Below, one piece after another: positions 22,601 to 31,689 of a stretch of DNA of 64,000 nt (within the stretch, counting starts at the first letter, position 1; every line of letters begins with the position of its first letter). The notes under the pieces were generated by a model. It saw only the letters and a program-made list of their open reading frames with translations, was not told where the DNA came from and did no database searches. The position numbers and the translations under genes were made by a program. The stretch is from Lethocerus indicus (lineage: Eukaryota > Arthropoda > Insecta > Hemiptera > Belostomatidae): the NCBI GenBank assembly GCA_019843655.1, contig JACDQD010000103.1, forward strand, positions 620,001 to 684,000, given 5' to 3'.

Positions 22601-24455
22601 GCATCAACGAAACTCAGCCAAATTTATGCAAAATGCCGGCAAAGCCGTGGAGGCCATTTGCCCGATGTGTTATTCCGTACATAGCCCTTTACGATTCGAT
22701 AGAAAAATAACAATTTAAAGAAAACTTTGGCGGCCACAGTTCGATTCAAATCTTGCGTTAATTTTGGGACACCCTTTTGGAATGCCGCCCAGCGGACAGC
22801 TCCGGGCCTATATCAAACGCCCCGTGCTCTATTGCAGGACAACGACCTGGTGAAGGAGAACGTGTGCATGACGATAGCGACGATGGGCAGATCGGCGGCG
22901 AACAGGTTCAGGCTGGGCGAGGCGGGCGTCATAGTGCCGGTGGTCGGGTTCCTCTCGTCGGCCAACAGGGAGGTCGTCACCGCGGCCGCTTTCGCCCTCT
23001 GGAAACTATCCGCCGACCCAATCAACTGCATTACCCTGCACAGGAGCGGAGTTGTACCCGTAAATAATGACGCCCGGTTTTTATTTCGTCCATATCGTGA
23101 TAAAAGAAACCACCCAAAGGGCGGTACTTTTGACACGAGAACAATTATAGTCTAAGGGCTAAGAAGATCTGTAGGGCCAACGGCGTTTAAGCCGTCGTGG
23201 TGGGGATAATGGATGGGTAAGAGAGGAAAGGGACTGGACGGGTGGATTGGGATGAGGAGAAGGCCGGGAGTGGAACTTCGGGAACCGGGATTTTGCGACT
23301 TCGTCCACTGTCGGGGTATGTTGAGGTCATGGTGGCTTGTGTGGTTAGATACATACCCGGGGAGCATTAAGGTCGGTACGGGAAGGACTGAAATCTCTGG
23401 ATGCGAGTGATGTCAAAGTGCGTCTCAGTGGACCCCACAGGCCTATACACGTATACCGTCAGCCTCGGTTTAAGTATACATAGCTTTGTATACTGTCAGT
23501 TTATTACGGTCAATAAGGTCAATTTTGAAGGTCAAATTTTAATGGTCTTAAAAGTCCAAATTTTCGGCTTAAGCCGATTCTGTTGAGTCGGGTATGGGGA
23601 TTCCACGAAATAACACAGCCATTAGGTAGGGGAGTTTGGCAGAAACTATTGTAATTCCCGGGGATTGAGAAGGGATTTCGAATAATTATTTAAAGGTAAG
23701 TAAAAAACACTCCACAACACTAAAAGAACAAGGAAAAGAGTAGATTCGCAGCGCAGGTACTGACCACGGGCAACCGACGGTACTCAAGAGGACGACAGAG
23801 TCAAGAAAATCTTTAAGATTAAGATCTTTACGGTTACGAATGATAATCGTCGATTGAAAAAGTTCAACTATCGAAACTACTATAGAAGTTTGAAAAAACG
23901 AAAGTTTGGGCCATGAATGGCGTAACAGGCGCCATCTAGCGGTCTGCCACTGATCTATTGCTACTCAGCTCACGCCGTGATCCGGACATAATACGATTAT
24001 ATCGTAAAATAGGTATACAAATAATACAGGTTAATTCGAATAAATAAATATTTAAGTTAGGATACACAACTCTCTGCCACTTTTCCGGCAAATTTTCGAT
24101 TCCCCTCTTGAGGAACTCCTCAAGACCAAAATACATCTTATCAAATTGTCGATTACTTTTTGGATACACCTAGTGGTATTTATTTTTCCGTCGATTTATG
24201 TTTCAGTTCCTGTTGGAGTGTTTCGGCTCTGACTGGCTTCCGCTGCAGGAGGCCGCCGCCGGCTGTCTGACCAACATCCGGGGGATGGCGTTCGAGGCCG
24301 AACAGACCCAGACACTGGGAGGCGGCCGGGCCCACCCCAGAATGAGCAAGCCGTTCAGGACAAAGTCGGTGATACGGGCGGCGATGGAGCTCGAGATCGA
24401 GGAGGAGAAGAGGCTGGCGGAAGCCGAGAAGCCGGCCAACACTTCGGGGAAATAA
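15523..24455 (+). CDS. ARMC4: ARMC4/ODAD2 (gudu) armadillo-repeat outer dynein arm docking protein
   Basis: Eleven coding exons: 15523-15533, 15740-15989, 16840-16986, 17098-17307, 17598-17846, 17959-18069, 18942-19166, 20788-21085, 21636-21824, 22838-23059, 24207-24455. They give about 720 codons. The N-terminal 60 residues are acidic. The ARM array begins at DYWQLQKLIKFFK (residues 75-87), shared with ARMC4 orthologues, and runs to about 665. Landmark blocks are LGSLNIIEVL, ALRKLSRSK, ATGSIWHTV, FALWKLSADPINCITLHRSG and FLLECFGSD. A lysine/glutamate-rich tail ends in NTSGK. The family anchors outer dynein arms to axonemal doublets; in flies it is needed for sperm. The protein lacks the long N-terminal extension of vertebrate ARMC4, as expected for insect members. 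Exon 8 carries a frameshift, probably an assembly error. Repeat-laden introns are described separately. Family assignment is firm; exact ends of exon 8 and the 5' end are less so. Confidence 0.93.
15740..15989 (+). CDS. ARMC4: ARMC4 coding exon 2
   Basis: The acceptor is TGTATTTCAG and the donor AAG|GTGCAC. It encodes the acidic N-terminus (NYDWDRSEDDPWFLRGPNNV onward) and the first family-specific block DYWQLQKLIKFFK. Frame is set by the split codon from exon 1 and by phase-0 joining to CGDQSTTAVTLAV in exon 3. Confidence 0.9.
16150..16440. repeat. Foldback element, copy 5, in ARMC4 intron 2
   Basis: Arms opening with TTTAACATACCTGTTTTGTG and closing with GGTCTAGCGAAAGACCGAAC surround a centre that has been replaced or expanded by a (TA)n tract. 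Together with shared right flanking sequence it is closest to copy 4. Confidence 0.65.
16289..16336. repeat. (TA)n microsatellite
   Basis: An uninterrupted TA dinucleotide run sits at the tip of the foldback element, a position that would be the loop of the hairpin. Confidence 0.9.
16840..16986 (+). CDS. ARMC4: ARMC4 coding exon 3
   Basis: The acceptor is TTCTGTTTCGTAG and the donor CAG|GTAAAT. The 49 codons read CGDQSTTAVTLAVMSDYDFS to LETEDLRCQ, corresponding to the first ARM repeat after the KxGxQ motif of ARMC4 proteins. Confidence 0.9.
17098..17307 (+). CDS. ARMC4: ARMC4 coding exon 4
   Basis: The acceptor is AACTCTTTCAG and the donor CTG|GTGCGT. The 70 codons begin LGSLNIIEVLSYSEEMQSR and end RKNDGIAVL, two ARM helices pairs. 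Phase 0 on both sides. An open frame continues past the donor into the intron but loses similarity there. Confidence 0.9.
17598..17846 (+). CDS. ARMC4: ARMC4 coding exon 5
   Basis: The acceptor is CTTCTTCGCAG and the donor CTG|GTAATC. The 83 codons run from VDLVDCPPWVFGMKASEV through WWSVEALRKLSRSKSIR to LFNLCSSL. The first two splice phases match the family alignment. Confidence 0.9.
17959..18069 (+). CDS. ARMC4: ARMC4 coding exon 6
   Basis: The acceptor is GAATTTTTCAG. The 37 codons run ACYRDSFEAHGVLKYLVKN to LCCRTIFK. The exon must end at AAG|GCAAGA, a GC donor: reading on gives ARQK and a stop, while joining to exon 7 restores the ARMC4 alignment. Confidence 0.85.
18101..18314 (-). mobile_element. 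Mariner-derived MITE in ARMC4 intron 6
   Basis: Ends TTAGGGGTACCCAACAGTAA and GATTACTTTTTGGTACACCT plus AA are inverted repeats, and TA occurs at both outer edges as expected of a mariner target duplication. The minus strand encodes FDKMYFGLEEFFKRGIENLQ and VDNIGEYIVD with a stop, the transposase C-terminus. Structure is identical to the copies at 14.77 and 38.55 kb. Confidence 0.78.
18942..19166 (+). CDS. ARMC4: ARMC4 coding exon 7
   Basis: The acceptor is TTTTTTACTTCAG and the donor TCG|GTAAGT. The 75 codons contain LGPLVGLMKDDSKPYRIVKY and ATGSIWHTVKDHEENIRIL, which align with the ATGAIWMCA region of vertebrate ARMC4. Confidence 0.9.
19635..19688. repeat. (TA)n microsatellite in ARMC4 intron 7
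   Basis: A pure TA run of about 50 bases. It is flanked by two partly similar segments (AAATCTCGTTGTACCTGTTT and AAATCATCGTGCCTGTTTTT) that each precede a TA- or TATA-rich stretch, suggesting a small local duplication. Confidence 0.9.
20268..20361. repeat. Foldback element, right-arm fragment
   Basis: Only the outer right arm is present, from AAAAGACCAAACCGGCGAGA to GACCACAAAACAGGTATGTT. A second short end, AAAACAGGTATGTTGAAC, lies at 20721-20738 just upstream of ARMC4 exon 8. Confidence 0.6.
20788..21085 (+). CDS. ARMC4: ARMC4 coding exon 8, with internal frameshift
   Basis: The acceptor is TGATATGAGCAG. It begins VLTHCCGILSELTTLANNRE. The frame breaks between 20965 and 20983: reading on gives SCVPSWSD and a stop, whereas another frame resumes with RIEALMHLWSLLVLPSAGVR and ends KRVP. 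Adding one C after TGC (20967) and one after GTC (20981) restores 100 codons and a gap-free alignment to human ARMC4. The donor is uncertain: CCG|GCAGGT keeps phase 0, while GCAG|GTTTTT four bases on does not. Confidence 0.8.
21090..21590 (-). mobile_element. Two abutting antisense Jockey-clade LINE 3' ends (ARMC4 intron 8)
   Basis: The first fragment (21090-21220) ends on the minus strand in a short A-rich tail after CCTTATAAGGTTATAAAG. The second (about 21221-21590) ends in the alternative tail GGGCGTTATTATTTAC and reaches the SNIARIQRFQSKVLRT-like block. Both share the SRKIPVPEVPLPPFSS-like region. They make up almost all of the 550-base intron. Confidence 0.7.
21636..21824 (+). CDS. ARMC4: ARMC4 coding exon 9
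   Basis: The acceptor is ATATCGGTACAG and the donor ATC|GTAAGC. The 63 codons begin NSGEMIRSFTCGLDIAVGLL and end HLGLVEKLSTLTAI. The SGEM(I/V)RSF block is characteristic of insect members of the family. Confidence 0.9.
22416..22775 (+). mobile_element. Tc1/mariner-superfamily MITE in ARMC4 intron 9
   Basis: Terminal inverted repeats AGGGTGTTCCAAAATTAACG plus CAAGATTT and AAATCTTGCGTTAATTTTGG plus GACACCCT match almost perfectly. Inside, the plus strand reads EEEIRRRINETQPNLC- and, in an adjacent frame, CRQSRGGHLPDVLFRT with a stop, the usual C-terminus of a widespread insect mariner-like transposase. It is an internally deleted, frameshifted copy. Confidence 0.75.
22838..23059 (+). CDS. ARMC4: ARMC4 coding exon 10
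   Basis: The acceptor is CTCTATTGCAG. The 74 codons begin DNDLVKENVCMTIATMGR and end in the highly conserved PINCITLHRSGVVP. The donor CCC|GTAAATAAT coincides with the end of an antisense LINE. Confidence 0.92.
23060..23608 (-). mobile_element. Antisense Jockey-clade LINE 3' end (ARMC4 intron 10)
   Basis: The minus strand carries YVSNHTSHHDLNIP followed by a basic tail and a 3' untranslated region ending in TCATTATTTAC, which abuts exon 10 directly. The upstream boundary is where similarity to the 6.6-kb copy ends near 23608. The copy is 5'-truncated with several frameshifts. Confidence 0.7.
24064..24172 (-). mobile_element. Truncated mariner-derived MITE (ARMC4 intron 10)
   Basis: The minus strand gives FDKMYFGLEEFLKRG and IENLPEKWQRVV, then diverges. 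The right TIR (GATTACTTTTTGGATACACC) is kept and the left TIR is lost. It lies 34 bases upstream of the exon 11 acceptor. Confidence 0.65.
24207..24455 (+). CDS. ARMC4: ARMC4 coding exon 11 (C-terminus)
   Basis: The acceptor is GATTTATGTTTCAG. The 82 codons begin FLLECFGSDWLPLQEAAAGC, close the ARM array with LTNIRGMAFEAE, and end with a charged tail and TAA. The stop overlaps AATAAA at 24451-24456. From about 24400 the coding sequence is the first unit of the downstream satellite. Confidence 0.92.
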   Translation, partial: FLLECFGSDWLPLQEAAAGCLTNIRGMAFEAEQTQTLGGGRAHPRMSKPFRTKSVIRAAMELEIEEEKRLAEAEKPANTSGK

Positions 24456-25680
24456 ATGTCGAAACGAAATTCGTCGTATACCTTACTGATATCCCGGCCG
24501 GGGGGTAATAATTGGCCCCGTCGATGCTAATCCCGCTCCAGCTCTTACTATCGGGTCGGCAACTGAGTAATCCTCTTCCTAAGGAGGAGAAGAGGCCGAC
24601 GGAAGCCGTATACCTTACTGATATCTCGAGAAGCTCCAGACCAACACTTGTGACATTTCTTACTATCGGGGTCTGTGATGAGTAATCAGGAGAAGAGGCC
24701 GACGCCGGAGAACACCGACCAACACTATCGGCCGGGGTAATAATTGCCCCGTAAGCTCCGTGGGGAAATAAAAGTCGAAACGAAATTCGCCGTAAGGCCG
24801 GGGTAATAATGGCCCCGTCGATGCGGGGGCAATGAGAAAGATGAGCCTCTTCGGGGATACTTCATTCTCTCTTATTATCGGGATTCGATACCTTACTGAT
24901 ACGAATCGATACCTTACTGAACTGAGTAATCCTCTTCCTAAGAATAATTGGCCCCGTCGAGCCGCTCCAGCTCTTACTATCGAACTGGAGTAATCCTCTT
25001 CCTAAGGAGGAGAAGAGGCGGTGCGAATTGCCGACTGCCGGGGTAATGGGCTTATCTACTATCGGGTCGCGTTATGTCGAAACGGGATCCGGAGACACCA
25101 ACACTTCGTCTTCGCCAACCTTATGCAACGTAACTGAGTAATCCTTAGGAGAAGAGGCGGATATCACTTCTCGACCCCATCAGCGAACTGAGTAATCCTC
25201 TTCCTATACGGAGCGGAGAAGCCGACCAACACTTCAAACGGGGAAGAAATTCCCGTATACCTTACTGATTCTCCGGCCGGGGGGGATTGCCCTGTCGATG
25301 CTGAATCCGCCCAGCTCTTACTATCGGGGTCGGCAACTGGTAATCCTCTTTCAAGGAGGAGAAGAGGCCGTGATCAGCCGACCAACACTCGCGAAATAGT
25401 CGGTCTCAATCCTTGCTCGTGCTGATGGCAAAGGAGGAGAAGAGGCTTCGGGGAAATAAAGTCGACTATCCGGGTACCTTACTGGAAATCTCTTCCTAGA
25501 GGAGGAGAAGAGGCTGGGGGGCTCCAGAAGCAGACTGACAAACTTCGAATCCTCTTCCTATAAAAGGAGGAGAAGAGGCCGACGGAAGCGGAGAAGCCGA
25601 CCAACACTTCAGCAAAAGGCCCCGTCGACTAATCCCGCTTCGGGTGGTCGTCGGAGCTGGATCGGTCGACTGAAGTAATC
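24400..25680. repeat. Scrambled satellite derived from ARMC4 last exon
   Basis: A unit of about 180-190 bases can be pieced together: GGAGGAGAAGAGGCCGACGG, GAGAAGCCGACCAACACTTC, GGGGAAATAAAAGTCGAAAC, CCTTACTGATATC, GGTAATAATTGGCCCCGTCG, CTCCAGCTCTTACTATCGGG, GAGTAATCCTCTTCCTAA. Its first copy includes the final codons and stop of ARMC4. Later copies are fragmentary, with blocks missing in different combinations. Every fuller unit repeats the AATAAA. Confidence 0.7.
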
Positions 25681-26760
25681 CGAGTGAATTACCGACAGCA
25701 AGGCCTTGTTATTCTGATATATTCAAGAGAATCGCCGCCTTATACCTATGTTCGCCGGAGGGTATCGAAATTACATCGACCCATCGATCGAAGAATCTCG
25801 TATCGGGTCGGCAACGTAAACTAAAAGCCAGAAATAAAAGTCGAAACGCGAAAAGAAATTCAGCTCGTCCCGGCAATAATTGGCGTCATCGTTGAAGATT
25901 CTGGGTCGGCATAGTATTGCGGAATTCACCGACAAGTGGCGTAAAAACATCTCGGGGAAATAAAAGTGCACAGGTATCGTGTCGAATTCATAAAAGGTAA
26001 CACGGTGGAAGTGAGCATTGTGCATAAAAGCAAAACACCAAAGTTAAGAATAAAAAGGTGATGAAGCCTTAAAGCCACACTTATTTTCATTAAAAAAGAT
26101 GAGCGCTACTGCCCGATGCCCCGCTCCAGCTCTTACTATCGATGCGGAATTCACCAGTCGTTGTATGGTAAGTCAACATCTTTGCATGTAAGTAATTGCG
26201 AATTCACCGACACCGTGGCGTTTTACATATTCTTAAGTAAGTCAACATAAAACTTTGCACAGATAAGATTCTTCGATACGTTAGCATTCTTTCTGACATT
26301 TCGCTTAAGGTCGTTAACGCCTCGCGGGCTACATCGACCGGTCGAATTGTCTGTGCGGGATTTTCTACTGGACGTCACATTTCGTGGAGGTCGATTATTT
26401 ATTTTCCCAAAGGTGTTAACGCCTTATTGATTCGCGGAGCTCATAAAAGGTGATGAAGCTATAAGAACGGGAATTTTTCATTAAAAGGCTCTGGACGGAG
26501 TGGATATTCTTAAGGTCGATGATGACCGAATAAAGCATTATTGATTCTTCGTACGACAAGGGACATTGCAGAAAGCTGAACAGGCAAGTCAATTTCTACG
26601 GCGGCTTAAAAAGGTGATGAAGCCTGTGCGCTCTGGACGTCCAAGATGTGACCGAATAAAGGCCACGTATTCTTAAAAGCTGAACGTATGTGCAGTCAAC
26701 ATCTACGGCTTATCTGAAAGATGTTCCCCAATTACTTAGTTGTCAATCCAATAGATAACG
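25681..26760. repeat. Degenerate tandem-repeat zone
   Basis: Short blocks recur in changing order: TAAAAAGGTGATGAAGCC, GTGACCGAATAAAG, GTAAGTCAACATCT, GCGGAATTCACCGACA, CGTGGCGTATTCTTAAGT-like. No regular unit remains. It looks like a second satellite whose units have been broken by deletion or by consensus errors. Confidence 0.5.
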
Positions 26761-27607
26761 TGGCCATTTCTTCTTAATGCGGCGCTCGGGAGAGCTGCGA
26801 AATCATAGGATTCGAGTGATAGGATACTTCTGAACTTAAGGAAGCATTTGCATCGGGAAGCCGCAAATTCAACGCACAGGTAACAGTTCTACAGATCCGA
26901 CAATTCGGGGCGGAAATTTTCTTCAATGTTCGATTGCAATGAAAACCGATATTTTTTTTATAAATTTCTCAAGGAAAAGGGTTTTGCGGATCGGTAGCAT
27001 ATCTGGTCTTGGGACAGGTTTCGGCCATTCGCCACCGCGTATCGGGCCCCGAGTTCGATTATTCGTCGGATGGATTTTAAAACCCGACGTATAACTCTCG
27101 TCAGTTTCTAAAATTACTGGACAATGCGGACTTATCTGAAAATTATTCAGAAAACAATTGGTGTCATCGATTGATATTTATTTTCACTGAAATATGAAAA
27201 AAATATTTTTCCGGCCTTACCGGCGGCTGGATATTTTCACGGAGAAATTTCTTGGCTTCGCCCGTCGTTTCTCACGATATTCAATAGTTTTTCAATAGGT
27301 CAAAATGGCGCCGGGGCCAAAGAACCAAATTTATTATTGGACCGACAGAAACAGCGTTAAAAGCTTAGGTGAATTTCCGAAGCCGATGTAAAGGGAGAGA
27401 GCGCCGAGTGTTTTAAGAAATATTTCAGAATTTCTTTGGGAAACTTCGCCCGCTGTTTTCCGCGGCGACTGAGAATTTAGTAGGTTCCAGTTTTCACGCG
27501 AGTTGTTTCAGTTGGCAAACGATGTTTCGAGATTGGGAACGTTTAAGTGAAAAGAAAAAGTGTAAAGAAAAAACAGTAAACAGTTGTCCTGCTGTAATTT
27601 GCACTTC
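26761..27607. other. No gene recognised
   Basis: Unique-looking sequence with no supportable open frame or RNA gene. Confidence 0.5.
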
Positions 27608-27880
27608 TATAAATCTATGCAAGAAATTCCCCGGTTTATGTACGATGATTGTACAGTTAACTATTTAACGAACTGACTCCTACAGATTTTATTCGGTATC
27701 CTGCTCATGGAAAAAATGATTAAGAACAAACCCTCAGTGACGGTATTTACACTTATACATACGACAAACTGTATAGATCAAACAATATCATATATACGTC
27801 TAAGTATATTTAAGTTGTTCCTTCTGAACTTGAATAAAGCTTACAGAGATAATTAATTCTTGGGGGCTGATATTGCGGAA
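27608..27880 (+). repeat. Direct repeat, left copy
   Basis: The segment from TAAATCTATGCAAGAAATTC to TTCTTGGGGGCTGATATTGC recurs at 28195-28475 in the same orientation with scattered substitutions. The two copies bracket a short minisatellite. Confidence 0.75.
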
Positions 27881-28194
27881 ATGGGGTTTTGATGCGAAAA
27901 ATCGGACCGAAAATACGGTTATTTGGCACGCCTGAAACCCGATTTTGCGCGATTTTTTGATTTTGCCCGAAATCCTCAGAGATGCGCCTACGAACCGCCT
28001 GATTTTGTGTCCCTAAACAGCATTGATTTGTCTGAGATCCTTGTCCTCAAACGTCCTTTCTTTGGTAACGATATTGGTGGTCCTAAAACCGCATCCTTGC
28101 GCGGCCGAAAACCTCATCCTTGATTTTGCGCTCAAAACCGCATTTTTGGCCGATTTTGCGCTCAAAACCGCATTTTTGCCGATTTTGCGCTCAT
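27881..28194. repeat. Short minisatellite between direct repeats
   Basis: The right half repeats GCGCTCAAAACCGCATTTTT plus GGCCGATTTT three times, the same family as the larger arrays at 30-37 kb. The left half is more degenerate and holds a chance 66-codon frame. Confidence 0.6.
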
Positions 28195-28475
28195 AAATCT
28201 AAGTAAGAAATTCCCGGTTTATGTACGACGATTGTACGCTAACAGTTATCTATTTAACGAATTGACTTCTATAGATTTTATTCCATACCTACAGTTGGAA
28301 AAAATGATTAAGAACAAATCCACAGTGACGGTATTTACACTTATACGTCCGACAAAGCGTATAGCTCAAACAATATCATATATATATGTCTATTTATAAC
28401 TTTTCAGTGGGCGAAGTTGTTTCTTGTGAACTTGAAAAAAAAAAGCTTACAGAGGGAGGTTATTATTGGGGGCTG
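28195..28475 (+). repeat. Direct repeat, right copy
   Basis: It matches 27608-27880 from AAATCTAAGTAAGAAATTCC to GGGGGCTGATAGATATTGC, with a small insertion (GTGGGCGAAG) near the middle. Confidence 0.75.
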
Positions 28476-30010
28476 ATAGATATTGCGGAAGCGGGCCCCG
28501 AGAACGTGTCCGGTGCAGTTATCGAGACATAAGAAATAAGTTGGGAGTTGTTTGTTGGATTCATAACTGGGACTTTCGGGGTAAAACTTGTGTACGGAAG
28601 TGATGCTGTGATGGGGGCTTATCATGAAAAGGTCACACACGTGTACCAATACACGGGGAGTACCGCAAATCAATCTCACTTCGGCGCTCTCTCATAGCCC
28701 CCAATCTTTCATCGACTCAATCCCCCCTCGCCTAAATCCACTGACAGAGTCTCTCAATTTCTCAATCTCTCGATTCGATAAGGCCATCTTACCTGAAATC
28801 CCCAGTTGCTTTGTTGGTCTATTTTTGAATGTAAATGTTTTCGTTCAAAAGTGGTTTTGAAAATTCTATACAATTTTGACGCCGGCAGGCTGGAAATTAA
28901 AATTACTTACAAGTTTCCAGGTTGACTTGGCATATGTTGTAGGTTTCCCGTCGGTACTGTGTGATTTAATTTAATTGGTCTAATATGAAAAAAATGGTGC
29001 GTGTTTTCGAACGCTCTTTCTCAATTTATTTCATGTTCAACTCGAATCTTAACCTCGTTTTATTGTTCTGGGGAGTTGGACGACCCGGGAGGTTTTTTCC
29101 ATTCGGGAAAATTTCTAGAGAATAGAAAACAGATCTGGAAGCTTTCCGGGTCGGAGCTTTCCCGGCCCCGGGTTCATATTTCCGCGCGAGAACTTTATTC
29201 TTAGCGGATTTCGGCTTCTTAAAGGCGGAAGGCGGGAATGGAGCCTATTTAGTGCCGAATCCGATTATGCTATTGAAGTCGTGCAAACGTTTGGAAAAGG
29301 GAAATATTCTTTCTGCAATACAAAGTCGAAACAAGAAATATACTTTTCGGGGTGGAGGGTATACCTATTTAAAGGACAAAGGTTTGTGGATCCACCAGGT
29401 CAATGGTCGTTTAAGATATTAAATCTGAATGTACAGGTTGCCTTATAATATTACACTTATGCCAGCGTTTCAATTAATCAAAGTCCTATAAAAAGAAGAT
29501 AGAAAAATATTGTCCATTAAAACCTGATGTAGCACACGCGTTAAATTGTAATTGAGTCCACCGAAGATTTGATATCGGGTGAAGTCATTTAACCGGTCTA
29601 TCCAGTCTCGAACAAAATTAGTAAACCGTTGGAATGAAATGGATGAAGAGTTGTTATAGATGGACGTTGAGTGGTGGACCACGGGGTCGCCTGTAATGAC
29701 GATATCTTCTATTAAGGGGATAAAGAAAAGGGTTTTTAATTTTTTTGTCCACCCGAATGACGTTTTTTTGAACCCTTTCGAAGGGACGAAACGAAAGAAA
29801 TGACTGGACCCTACAGGCGGAAGGGTAATGCGCGTGAAAAACACGATCGGATGTTCAATATAACCCGCGTGGGAGGAAGCACGGGTCGTTACTTCCGGAA
29901 AAACCTAACGCGATTTATTTACATTTAAAGACGGGGATTTAGTCCATATACAAGTTTTACAGGGTGTAAAGGATTTAGTTCTGAACATGATCAATTTATA
30001 GTTTTTTTAA
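28476..30010. other. No supported gene
   Basis: The longest frame (29844-29470, minus, 124 codons) shows no known motif and is about as long as chance allows in this much sequence. No splice-consistent partner was found. Confidence 0.45.
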
Positions 30011-31660
30011 TGGTTTTGCAGTGTGACCTGTGCAAGAAATAGCGGTTTTTCGCGGAAAAATTGGTGTTAAAATCGGTTCATCCGCGTGATCTAGGCCTGA
30101 AAACGCGGTTTTCAAACGAAAAATTGGCGTCAAAACGGTTTTACCGGAACACTGTGGTTTTTAGGCCCACAATCGGTTCAAAAAGGTGGTTTTATACCCA
30201 AAAACGGGCTTTTAGACTCAAAATCTCAAAATCGGCTCAAAAATGGGCTCAAAAATGAATTTTTAGGCAAAATTCAATAAATCCGTTTTTAGGCCGAATT
30301 ATTTGGCCCAAAATATTAAATGTTTTTAGCCAAAATGCGGAGCCCAAATGACGGTAGGCCCAAAGGCGGTTTTCTAGCCCAAATCCCAGGCTCCAAAAAT
30401 CAGCCTAAAGACGGTTTGAAGGGGCAAGCAGTGACACAAAATCGTGGGTTTAGGCCCAAAAAGGAGGTTTTAGGCCGAACAATGCAGATCAAAATCAGCC
30501 TTACAAAATGCATTAGACGTTCTCTGCCAACAAAACGTTTTCCCCAAATAGTAACGCAGCTCGTTTCTAGGCAAAAAAGCGAGTTATAAGACGGTCTCCT
30601 AGGCCACAAGGCACTTCAAAAGTCCAACCAAAAGGAGTTTCTTGGCTAGATTTAGACTCAGTTTTTAGGTACAAAATGCTCCAAAATGCCGTCTTATTTG
30701 GTTTTGGAAACAAAAGCAGTTTTGCCAATAAGTGACGGTTTTAGGCGGCAAATAGTAATGACGAAAGTAGAAACTCAAAGCCTAAATTACGCGAGTATGG
30801 CACCCACAAGTTTTAGGCATGCAGCTGGGCGTTTATTTTAAAAAGGTTTTGATGGGTAAGACCCAATGGGGTTTTTGACCCCATTTTAGCAGGCGACGGT
30901 TTTTGAAACTCCAAAATCGCCCCAAGTCGGGGCACTTGCCGTTTTTAGGCATGCAGTGGTTTGCACGCTTAAATCAACAAATGACGGTTTTAGAGGCCCA
31001 AAATTGGCGCAAAATCCCAGCCCAAAAAAAATGGATTAGAGAACAAAAATAATTTAGCAAAATGTGGGTTCAATCAGCGCATTTTAAAGCCGTTTTTAGG
31101 CACAAAAACGTTTTAGGCTCAAAATGGGGATTTCTAGACCAAAAGGACGTTTTAGGCATAGAAGGAAATCGCCTAGAAAATGAGTTTAAAGGCAAAAGTT
31201 TTAGGGTAAAAATACGGTATCTCAAGAGATGCCGCTACCACTGCCTCACAGTCGATTAGGCCCACACAATAGAGCCCCAGACCGGGGCCAAATAATTTAA
31301 GCCTCGAAAGTTTCCCAGGCCCAAATTCACGGTTTTATGCCTTGGTATTTTGGCCCAGGGGTAGGCAAAAGGCGAAAAAATGCGGTTTGGCCCATTAAAA
31401 TAGTTTTGTAGTTTCCCACGCCGGCAAGGGCGATTGCGTATGGATTACTTCCAATTTTCTAGGCGGGGCGGTAGTGTTCAGGGCCTTAGTTTTTTTGTAA
31501 TTTAATCGAAAGATCGTTTTAGGCTCAAAGGTGGGAGCCCTAAAATCAAAGAAAAGACGGTTTTAGACGGTTTTAAGTATTTTCAACCCGCCTGCAACGG
31601 TTTTAGGCTCGCATGGCCCAATGGGCAGTGTAAATTTCGGTTTAGGCGAAATCTTTTAAT
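30011..31660 (-). repeat. Degenerate minisatellite, inverted orientation
   Basis: Blocks such as GCGGTTTTTAGGCCCAAAAT and ACGGTTTTAGGC recur about every 30-40 bases. This is the reverse complement of the GCCTAAAACCGCATTTTTGG unit at 33.8-35.0 kb. Spacing is irregular and most units are damaged. Short frames here are repeat-encoded. Confidence 0.65.
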
Positions 31661-31689
31661 ATTTTCGACCCGGTTTTTGGGCGTTTCGT

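Noticed and set aside
24456..26760. Possible second ARM gene or pseudogene exon after ARMC4
   Set aside because: Only the final 60 or so coding bases and 3' flank of exon 11 are repeated; no other exon similarity exists there.
29470..29844. 124-codon minus-strand frame
   Set aside because: No recognisable domain; several frames this long are expected by chance in 64 kb of six-frame translation.
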